Shown here: piece by piece, positions 15,884 to 20,687 of the stretch | Numbering within the stretch: position 1 is the stretch's first letter | Layout of the letters: each line of letters opens with the position of its first letter | IMG/VR virus record: IMGVR_UViG_3300004463_000073 | Span: 1 to 21,666 of that record | Direction: 5' to 3' (one strand) | Length of the DNA: 21,666 bases | Source: a virus | Position numbers and translations under genes: made by a program | Notes under the pieces: generated by a model | The model's input: only the letters and a program-made list of their open reading frames with translations | The model's database searches: none | Told to the model about the DNA's origin: nothing

Positions 15884-16281
15884 GGCTGTCGCCTCTCAGG
15901 AGCGGCCTCACCCAATCGGATGTACTCAGCCACAATGTTGTCAGCATCAAGGTCCCGACTGGCTGATGGGGCCAAGTACGTGTTTCGGATGGCCTCGGCC
16001 AGCCGTTCCACATCGAGGGGCGGCTCCTGCTTGATGGGACTATCCGAAGCAGTCCCTTCCGGGGGAGCGGCGGACGCTTCCAGTCGGTGTACGCGGTCGA
16101 GCAATCGTCGGCTCTGCAAGCGAAGATGCGTGATCTCGCCGTAGTCAACCTGCCAATCGCCGTGAGCCACCTCGCACACGCAGCCCTCGCAGCACACGAC
16201 GGGGGGTATCCGATCCGACTGCCCTGACTCACCCGACGAGCGCCAGTCCTCGCGCCGGTAATCGCCACGCGGATCGGTCAT
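15880..16281 (-). CDS. Hypothetical protein with N-terminal Cys cluster
   Basis: 133 residues. I chose the ATG at 16281 because AAGGAG lies 7 bases upstream; a GTG two codons earlier is too close to that site. Cys30, Cys31, Cys34 and Cys36 form a tight cluster that may bind metal. The C-terminal half contains a helix (VERLAEAIRNTYLA) and AEYIRLGEAAPERRQ, similar in style to many uncharacterised phage proteins. It lies upstream of the VRR-NUC gene in the DNA module. Function not recognised. Confidence 0.6.
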   Translation of the reverse strand: MTDPRGDYRREDWRSSGESGQSDRIPPVVCCEGCVCEVAHGDWQVDYGEITHLRLQSRRLLDRVHRLEASAAPPEGTASDSPIKQEPPLDVERLAEAIRNTYLAPSASRDLDADNIVAEYIRLGEAAPERRQP

Positions 16282-16306
16282 CGGCACTCTCCTTCGAGTT
16301 CGTTAC

Positions 16307-16531
16307 TCATCTGACTACTGCTTCCAGAACGATCGGCAGTGCATAGATGATCACCGCGTACATGAAGAGTACGAAGATGACCAGCCCCAGCAGATGCCAG
16401 AAGGATTCCTTCACAGGCTCAGGATAAGCCTGCATCCGCGGATGAGCGGTCATACCGCAGCTTGTGCAGCCCAGGTACTCTTCCTGGCGTCTCTTGGCCT
16501 GAGTGGCCCATCCGCCGTGCTGCTTCTTCAT
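16307..16531 (-). CDS. Small membrane protein with N-terminal CxxC motif
   Basis: 74 residues. I chose the ATG at 16531 because AAAGGTGAGG precedes it; the longer frame would need a TTG at 16609. The N-terminal part is basic and carries CTSCG near residue 21, and a single long hydrophobic segment (WHLLGLVIFVLFMYAVIIYA) lies near the C-terminus. It would be anchored with the basic end inside the cell. Its ribosome-binding site is buried in a predicted hairpin ending right at the ATG (see the regulatory entry). Function not recognised. Confidence 0.65.
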   Translation of the reverse strand: MKKQHGGWATQAKRRQEEYLGCTSCGMTAHPRMQAYPEPVKESFWHLLGLVIFVLFMYAVIIYALPIVLEAVVR

Positions 16532-16572
16532 CAGCCTCACCTTTCTGAAGGTCAGGCTGCTGGCAAGCCTGA
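16532..16572 (-). promoter_or_regulatory. Structured leader: two mutually exclusive hairpins over the ribosome-binding site
   Basis: On the minus strand, CAGCCT-G-ACCTT, loop CAGA, AAGGT-G-AGGCTG (16532-16559) forms an 11-bp stem with one mismatch, ending directly at the ATG and enclosing the AAGGTGAGG site. Upstream, TCAGGCT-7nt-AGCCTGA (16552-16572) forms a perfect 7-bp stem using the same AGCCTGA strand. Only one can form at a time, as in a translational switch. Confidence 0.45.
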
Positions 16573-16580
16573 AGGTCTCA

Positions 16581-16609
16581 ATTCCAACGCTCACCAGCAG
16601 CCTGTTCAA
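16581..16609 (-). promoter_or_regulatory. Weak promoter candidate
   Basis: TTGAAC (16604-16609) is separated by 17 bases from TGGAAT (16581-16586). The -10 lacks the key second A. The upstream bases GGGTATTGAACAGG closely resemble the -35 region of the main promoter (GGGTATTGACAGG), differing by one inserted A. A start near 16574 would place the switch-like hairpins at the 5' end of the RNA. Confidence 0.25.
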
Positions 16610-16637
16610 TACCCCCGCTTAAGAAGCGGTATCGCTT
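16609..16637 (-). repeat. Overlapping inverted repeats after the ssDNA-binding gene
   Basis: Plus-strand ATACC-CCC-GCTT (16609-16620) pairs with AAGCGGTAT (16624-16632) over 9 bp with a 3-base bulge. A second, competing stem AAGCG-GTAT-CGCTT occupies 16624-16637. No T-run follows on the minus strand, so a simple terminator is not supported; an RNA-stabilising or regulatory structure is possible. Confidence 0.4.
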
Positions 16638-16641
16638 TCCG

Positions 16642-17037
16642 CTAACGGGGGATGCCGTCGACCACCTGCTGCGGGTCGACCTTGGGCAGCACTTCGCTGA
16701 TCTTGGGATAGCCCTTCTCGTTCTTGGCGATGACGACAATGGCACTGTTGCCGGTCGGGTCCTCGACCTTCTCACCGGCCTTCAGGTCCCGCTTCAGCAG
16801 AGCGGACAGCTGCTTGTACGAAGTGCTGTTCGGTCCGGTATTGGCAGACGTGAGCTGGGTCAGGGGCACCACTGCCGCAGCAACGTCTTCACCAGCCTGG
16901 TTCTTGTGGGCAGGCACTTCAATCAGCCAGTGCCACTTCCGCATATCACCGAATTGGCCTTTGTCAGCTTCAACCTTCTCCAGAACAGCAGGGTAGCTGC
17001 CATCAGGGATGTCGACTCCACCAGTGATCTCGAACAC
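16642..17037 (-). CDS. Putative ssDNA-binding (OB-fold-like) protein
   Basis: 131 residues starting with GTG, with AGGAAG 5-6 bases upstream. The layout (IPDGSYPAVLEKVEADKG, a Trp/charged strand KWHWLIEV, TSANTGPNSTSYKQLSALL, AGEKVEDPTGNSAIVVIAKN and an ending ISEVLPK) resembles small phage proteins annotated as ssDNA-binding or recombination-associated, in which a Gly-Tyr-Pro-Ala start leads into an OB-like barrel. It directly follows the Cas4-like nuclease gene, a pairing common in phage recombination modules. No catalytic motif is seen. Assignment to a precise family is not certain. Confidence 0.5.
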   Translation of the reverse strand: MFEITGGVDIPDGSYPAVLEKVEADKGQFGDMRKWHWLIEVPAHKNQAGEDVAAAVVPLTQLTSANTGPNSTSYKQLSALLKRDLKAGEKVEDPTGNSAIVVIAKNEKGYPKISEVLPKVDPQQVVDGIPR

Positions 17038-17046
17038 AGATTCTTC

Positions 17047-17128
17047 CTCTAAGTACGTCAGGCTTCATCAGTACCTGTGGCCTTGACTGTGGCAGTGCTT
17101 GTCTCTGTCACAGCGTGTCTCTAAGTAC
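17047..17128. repeat. Direct repeat CTCTAAGTAC in the nuclease-SSB gap
   Basis: The 10-mer occurs at 17047-17056 and 17119-17128, 72 bases apart. On the minus strand each copy (GTACTTAGAG) lies 7-9 bases before a GTG codon: the start of the ssDNA-binding gene, and the start of a 17-codon mini-ORF. It may be a duplicated ribosome-binding region or an operator pair. Confidence 0.5.
17058..17111 (-). CDS. Possible 17-residue leader peptide
   Basis: GTG-started frame of 17 codons (VTETSTATVKATGTDEA) in the 127-base gap between nuclease and ssDNA-binding genes. It is preceded by a copy of the GTACTTAGAG box that also precedes the next gene. Its length allows chance; listed because the duplicated box parallels the leader at 19606-19724. 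Confidence 0.2.
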   Translation of the reverse strand: MTETSTATVKATGTDEA

Positions 17129-17164
17129 TGAAGGCAGATTCAGTCTCCTGTAGGCCTTCTGGGC

Positions 17165-18151
17165 TTATGTCACTGTATTCAGTCTCATCTCCTTCTTCTG
17201 AAAACGTTTCTTCTGATGCCAGGTATACGCTTCCAATGCTCCTAGGAAGCCCATATAGTCATCTTCTACGGTAGTTGGATACTCAATAAGTCTCCATCCT
17301 GTGTCTGTGTATAGGTCAGGCCTCAGATGCAGTACTCCGGTACGGTCAATCTGTGGCATGGGATACGGGCGAGGATCACCAGGCAGGATGATGGCATCAG
17401 CCCAGCGGTAGGCCGCCAGCTGCAGCCCATACTCCGGATAGATGCCCTTGGACGTCTTGATGTCGATCAGCCACAGCTCCGATCTAGGATTAGCATTCAG
17501 CCTTGACTGCTTCTCAGATGAGATCGGTTCGGCTGGCAATCGCATCAGAACGTCATAGGTGCCGCCATAGCCAGCAGCACTCCATACCATCTTCTCTGAG
17601 CTGACGATCGAAGAGCCGCTGTAACGGCCTAGAAAGCCCCTGTACGCTTCCAGGTAGGGAATCCACTCTTCCGGTACTAGACCAGCCTCTACGGCCTTCT
17701 CAGTGGCTTCCAGCCCATCTCTCGTCTCAATATCTGCCAACAGATGGACGCCACTGCCGATCTTGGCTGCTCTGTCTCTAGCTTCATCGGCTGTAGCAAT
17801 CGCTGCCTTGATCAGCTCGTCATTCAGAGCAGGAACCGGAGCATTGATCGTGGCGGCATCCAGAGCCACCAGCTGATACATAGCCTTGGCAGCCTCACGC
17901 TGCTTCCAATTGACCAGGTCCCACTTCATCAGCACATCGAGTACAGACGTGGCACCTGGAACCGGACCCTGACCATTGAAGTAGTAGCGGTGATCATCTG
18001 TCCGAAAGGCACCTGGTGGAAGCAGACTCTTGACAGAGGCTGGTGCAGGTTCGAAGATGGGTTCTCCGATCCCCTTCGGGTGATCCGGCAGAGGGCTTGA
18101 AGCCGTCAGCATCTGATTCAGACTGGCGGCTTCTTGCTGTTCAGCGCTCAT
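17165..18151 (-). CDS. Cas4/RecB-like PD-(D/E)XK exonuclease
   Basis: 328 residues. I start at ATG 18151, which overlaps the methyltransferase stop as ATGA; a longer frame to 18307 merely crosses that gene. Visible motifs: GATSVLDVL (about 66-74), GSGVHLLADIE with His136, GGTYDVLM with Asp200, LWLIDIKTSKG with Asp230 and Lys232, and YGLQLAAYRWAD with Gln244/Tyr248, the QxxxY signature of RecB/Cas4-type nucleases. No Cys set for an iron-sulphur cluster is apparent, unlike true Cas4. In phages such enzymes resect DNA ends for recombination. The following ssDNA-binding-like gene supports that. Confidence 0.82.
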   Translation of the reverse strand: MSAEQQEAASLNQMLTASSPLPDHPKGIGEPIFEPAPASVKSLLPPGAFRTDDHRYYFNGQGPVPGATSVLDVLMKWDLVNWKQREAAKAMYQLVALDAATINAPVPALNDELIKAAIATADEARDRAAKIGSGVHLLADIETRDGLEATEKAVEAGLVPEEWIPYLEAYRGFLGRYSGSSIVSSEKMVWSAAGYGGTYDVLMRLPAEPISSEKQSRLNANPRSELWLIDIKTSKGIYPEYGLQLAAYRWADAIILPGDPRPYPMPQIDRTGVLHLRPDLYTDTGWRLIEYPTTVEDDYMGFLGALEAYTWHQKKRFQKKEMRLNTVT

Positions 18152-18717
18152 AGCGAACCCCACTGTTCTGCCATCGCATCGGCAATCCCCTGCAGCGTCC
18201 TGCTGCGTTCCTTCCAGCGGTCGGGACCGGGAGACGCATGGTGCACCCGCGGCTGTCGACCATCCACAATATCTGTCGGCTGCAGCTTCGGCAGGTTCTT
18301 CAGCCACAGGCAGGTTGCCTTCGTCTCACCATGGCCGAACATCCACGGCTGGATTATCTGATCCGGCTTCCTGATCTTCGTGCTGATGACGCTGATCGGA
18401 TTCTCGATCGCAATGCGCGGAATATCAGCATCCATTAGTCGACGGACGAATAACAGAGCCTCTTCCTGCTCCTGCTGCTTCTCAGCGAACCACCTTGCTC
18501 CGGAGACAGCCAGGTGCTGGCATGGGGGATGGGCAATGAGGAGATCAGGCCACTGATCAGCCGCATCCAGCATGGTCAGCGCAACCATGATGTCAGTCTG
18601 CAGGTGCGGTCCCGGTCGCTCAGACGGCAGGAGATCGACAGACAGTGCATCATTCCCTCTGGCCCTGAAAGCGTCTCTGACAATGCCTGAGAATTCACAG
18701 GCCACCAGCACTCTCAT
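18148..18717 (-). CDS. Cytosine-methyltransferase-like protein
   Basis: 189 residues. Motif I-like VACEFSGIVRDAF, motif IV AHPPCQHLAVSG with the expected nucleophile Cys66, and motif VI IENPIS are all present, followed by FGHGETKATCLWLKNLP and RWKERSRTLQGIADAM, a segment conserved in phage members of this group. The protein is much shorter than standard C5 methyltransferases and lacks an obvious target-recognition domain. No restriction enzyme is nearby. It may protect phage DNA or take part in another C5 modification of pyrimidine bases. It is coupled by ATGA overlaps on both sides. Confidence 0.78.
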   Translation of the reverse strand: MRVLVACEFSGIVRDAFRARGNDALSVDLLPSERPGPHLQTDIMVALTMLDAADQWPDLLIAHPPCQHLAVSGARWFAEKQQEQEEALLFVRRLMDADIPRIAIENPISVISTKIRKPDQIIQPWMFGHGETKATCLWLKNLPKLQPTDIVDGRQPRVHHASPGPDRWKERSRTLQGIADAMAEQWGSL

Positions 18718-18884
18718 GCCTCATCCTCCTGCTTCCAGCGCAGCCGTGCCTGGTGGCAGTCAACGTGGAACGTGAATCTGACATCTGCCAGCAGTTGCGG
18801 AACGTGCAGCTTCCGGTGCTGATGCTCTTCGGCTGGGTAGACGTGCTTGTTGCAGTACACGCACTTGGGAAGGTCGTCAGTCAT
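18714..18884 (-). CDS. 56-residue zinc-finger-like microprotein
   Basis: 56 residues (MTDDLPKCVYCNKHVYPAEE...), with Cys8/Cys11, His21/His23/His27, His40, Cys43 and His44. A CxxC pair near the start and an HxxCH group near the end make a plausible single zinc site. The start overlaps the upstream stop by ATGA and the end overlaps the methyltransferase start the same way. Function not recognised. Confidence 0.7.
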   Translation of the reverse strand: MTDDLPKCVYCNKHVYPAEEHQHRKLHVPQLLADVRFTFHVDCHQARLRWKQEDEA

Positions 18885-19009
18885 CGCTTGTTCCGATCGT
18901 CCAGCCAGTCAGTCAGTGCCGGTCCAACCAGGTAGTAACCGAGCCAGAAGCCGATGGCAGTAGCAATGAAAACGATCAGAGCCATGACCAGGATGGAAGC
19001 CAGCATCAT
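18881..19009 (-). CDS. 42-residue single-pass membrane microprotein
   Basis: 42 residues (MMLASILVMALIVFIATAIG...). Residues 3-28 form one strong membrane segment, followed by a charged tail (LTDWLDDRNKR). It overlaps both neighbours by ATGA. The pattern fits a small inhibitor or modulator of a membrane process, but no family is recognised. Confidence 0.7.
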   Translation of the reverse strand: MMLASILVMALIVFIATAIGFWLGYYLVGPALTDWLDDRNKR

Positions 19010-19197
19010 CGCACCCGCGTCTTTTCATAGCTGTACGCAATCCCCTCTACCCAAATCTCCAGCCGCCGCACCTTCACGGAATGCTGCACTTCCAGTGCGA
19101 TTAACGCTTTCTCCACCATCGTCAGTGCTGTTTGGTGGGAAGCCTCCTGCTCCTGAGTCAGTGGCGCATCAGTCTCCCAGTAGTAGACGTAATCCAT
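19006..19197 (-). CDS. 63-residue hypothetical protein
   Basis: 63 residues, rich in aromatic and charged residues (MDYVYYWETDAPLTQEQEAS), with a central helix (TALTMVEKALIALEVQH) and a C-terminal strand pair (VRRLEIWVEGIAYSYEKT). The ATG shares one base with the upstream stop (TGATG). No Cys pair and no membrane segment. Function not recognised; codon phasing and tight coupling support that it is real. Confidence 0.7.
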   Translation of the reverse strand: MDYVYYWETDAPLTQEQEASHQTALTMVEKALIALEVQHSVKVRRLEIWVEGIAYSYEKTRVR

Positions 19198-19358
19198 CAG
19201 CGGTCACCATCCGCGGCACGCGATGCCGTCTCCGACTGGTGGCAATTCTCACAGTCGGGATAGCGGCAGTCCTCTTGCACTTCCAGCGGGTAGGTCAGCT
19301 CACAGCCACAGGTATCGCAGTGATCGAACCATGGCTGCACTTCAGGCAGACTCTTCAT
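19197..19358 (-). CDS. 53-residue zinc-ribbon-like microprotein
   Basis: 53 residues (MKSLPEVQPWFDHCDTCGCE...), with Cys14, Cys17, Cys19, Cys31, Cys36, Cys39 and His40, enough for a two-CxxC zinc ribbon. It starts by ATGA overlap on the previous small gene and ends in the TGATG that starts the next. Function not recognised. Confidence 0.7.
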   Translation of the reverse strand: MKSLPEVQPWFDHCDTCGCELTYPLEVQEDCRYPDCENCHQSETASRAADGDR

Positions 19359-19504
19359 CGCTGCTTCTTACCTTCCCATCGCTCGATGAGCTTCCACCAT
19401 TCCGGTGATCGTGGCTCATGCGTGCGACAAGCAGTGCAAGTCTGCTCTTCATCAGTCGTCTGAATGTACTGGCAGCGGCGGCACAGCCTGTAAGTAGGGA
19501 TCAT
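19355..19504 (-). CDS. 49-residue zinc-ribbon microprotein
   Basis: 49 residues (MIPTYRLCRRCQYIQTTDEE...), with CRRC at 8-11 and CTAC at 23-26, a compact zinc ribbon, followed by an aromatic/basic helix (EWWKLIERWEGKKQR). It overlaps both neighbours by ATGA. Possible roles are nucleic-acid or protein binding. Confidence 0.72.
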   Translation of the reverse strand: MIPTYRLCRRCQYIQTTDEEQTCTACRTHEPRSPEWWKLIERWEGKKQR

Positions 19505-19599
19505 CGCTGCTTCCACTCTTCATTGATGGCCCAGCCGTACAGAGCCATCGTCAGGCCGACGATCAGGAAGATGATGGCGAATAGAAGTGCTGTGCCCAT
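19501..19599 (-). CDS. 32-residue membrane microprotein
   Basis: 32 residues (MGTALLFAIIFLIVGLTMAL...), one membrane segment at about 3-24, then NEEWKQR. The box AGTGAGGTT lies shortly before the ATG. This is the first gene of the coupled micro-gene run. Function not recognised. Confidence 0.6.
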   Translation of the reverse strand: MGTALLFAIIFLIVGLTMALYGWAINEEWKQR

Positions 19600-19605
19600 T
19601 CTGAA

Positions 19606-19724
19606 ACCTCACTCTCAGATGTACTCACCGGCTCCCGTCGTAGCCGGGAATACGAAACCGCCCCGACTGACCAGTGGTGAGGTAGTCAGCGGGACGGTGG
19701 ATGGACTCTACCATGCAACCTCAC
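19606..19724 (-). promoter_or_regulatory. Leader with duplicated ribosome-binding box and internal complement
   Basis: The 9-mer AGTGAGGTT occurs before both the leader ORF (plus 19717-19725) and the first micro-gene (19605-19613). Between them ACCTCAC (19677-19683) is complementary to the GTGAGGT in both copies, so the RNA could hide one site or the other. A 6-bp GC-rich hairpin (CCGGCT/AGCCGG, 19628-19647) lies at the end of the leader ORF. Confidence 0.4.
19625..19714 (-). CDS. 29-residue leader ORF
   Basis: ATG at 19714, 15 bases after the predicted transcription start, with AGTGAGG as ribosome-binding site 5 bases upstream. It encodes MVESIHRPADYLTTGQSGRF followed by nine more residues. 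No known family. It contains the ACCTCAC that can pair with the downstream ribosome-binding site, so its translation could control the following gene. It could be a true microprotein or a leader peptide. Confidence 0.45.
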   Translation of the reverse strand: MVESIHRPADYLTTGQSGRFRIPGYDGSR

Positions 19725-19735
19725 TTGCGTGGAGA

Positions 19736-19764
19736 ACCGTACTGCTCTACCTATACCCTGTCAA
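19736..19764 (-). promoter_or_regulatory. Sigma70-type promoter for the early operon
   Basis: Minus strand TTGACA (19759-19764, a perfect -35), 17-base spacer, TACGGT (19736-19741, TAnnnT). It lies in the largest intergenic gap, right after the stop of the 64-residue gene. GGGTAT occurs twice around the -35, 11 bases apart (plus 19753-19758 and 19764-19769), one helical turn, and could form an operator. Confidence 0.6.
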
Positions 19765-19768
19765 TACC

Positions 19769-19963
19769 CTACTTATGTACTAGGTCAAAGTCGATTACGG
19801 CTTCCTGGCCGATCGTAAGCAGCAGCTCCTGTCTCTGCCGTCTGTGCCATGTCAGATTCTCAGAACAGGCCTGACATACCCAATCAGGCTGCATCGGCCT
19901 CTGTGACGCGCTCCTAGCCTCACGGCGCATGTTCTGAAGCAGTCTGTCCGTGCCATCGATCAT
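19769..19963 (-). CDS. 64-residue zinc-binding protein
   Basis: 64 residues. A basic N-terminal helix (DRLLQNMRREARSASQR) is followed by WVCQACSENLTWHRRQR, a CxxC pair with a nearby His. The ATG lies 4 bases after the fibre-gene stop. It closes the late operon, directly before the main promoter. Function not recognised; an incomplete HNH or zinc ribbon is possible. Confidence 0.6.
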   Translation of the reverse strand: MIDGTDRLLQNMRREARSASQRPMQPDWVCQACSENLTWHRRQRQELLLTIGQEAVIDFDLVHK

Positions 19964-19967
19964 CAGC

Positions 19968-20687
19968 TCAGCCTACCCATACCACCTGCACCCTGCCAAC
20001 CGCGGCTGCACCCGGTGGCTTGACGGCAACCATGATCGCGCACCTGTGGTTGTCACTGTTGCCACCAGAGGCTGAAGCGGTCCTGGTCCCAGTCGCGCCA
20101 GCTGATGCAAACGTCTCAGTGCACGTCTCCGCTGATGTATGCGTCTGTCCGGTACCGGAAGTCTTATCCTGCCGCTCTGTCATGGTGCCTGGTGGAGTCC
20201 AAGCACGAAGAGCTGATTGGCTGGCATTCATGCCAAAGAAGGCGACCAGCAGACGATCAGCCCCATTGGTGGTCAGTGTTGGAGCGATCGTGTTGGTCGT
20301 TCCACCAGATGTCTCAGCCTGACCGCTTATGGCATCCAGCCAAGCCGTGCTGGATGACGCATCCTGCCCAGTGATATAGACCATCTCCAGCACACAGTGC
20401 CGGTTGGTCACCCACGTTGGCGTGTAGCTGGCTGGCTCTGAAGAGGCGATGCGGTAGTAGAGCGCCATACGCTCAGTCGTGGCTGATGCAATCTGAGATG
20501 CAGCAGCATCTGGTACCAGCGTCCAGCCAGTGAAGGTGATTGTGCCGGGGTCGTTCCTGTGCGACATCAGGCACAGCATCAGGTCACCGTTGGAGACTCC
20601 AGCTGGAACGTTGATCGCCAGGGATGTCTGACCGCCCGCTGTCGTCGTTCCAGCGTTTGTGCTGTTGCCGTAGGCAGGAGCTGCCAT
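19968..20687 (-). CDS. Fibre-like structural protein
   Basis: 239 residues, ATG at the base right after the TAG of the Gp37-like gene. The sequence is Thr/Ser/Gly-rich with beta-strand pattern (TTAGGQTSLAINVPAGVSNG, TITFTGWTLVPDA, ERMALYYRIASSEPASYTPTW, DRLLVAFFGMNAS), typical of virion surface or fibre beta-sandwich proteins. It has the lone Cys residues of a folded extracellular protein but no enzyme motif. Its place after the tail-tip gene suggests a tail-tip accessory or receptor-binding protein. Confidence 0.7.
   Translation of the reverse strand: MAAPAYGNSTNAGTTTAGGQTSLAINVPAGVSNGDLMLCLMSHRNDPGTITFTGWTLVPDAAASQIASATTERMALYYRIASSEPASYTPTWVTNRHCVLEMVYITGQDASSSTAWLDAISGQAETSGGTTNTIAPTLTTNGADRLLVAFFGMNASQSALRAWTPPGTMTERQDKTSGTGQTHTSAETCTETFASAGATGTRTASASGGNSDNHRCAIMVAVKPPGAAAVGRVQVVWVG

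Noticed and set aside
16609-16632. Rho-independent terminator after the ssDNA-binding gene
   Set aside because: The stem has a 3-base bulge and no run of T follows on the minus strand.
18152-18307. N-terminal extension of the Cas4-like nuclease
   Set aside because: It runs entirely inside the methyltransferase gene in another frame, is Cys/Arg-rich, and the ATG at 18151 gives the usual ATGA overlap.
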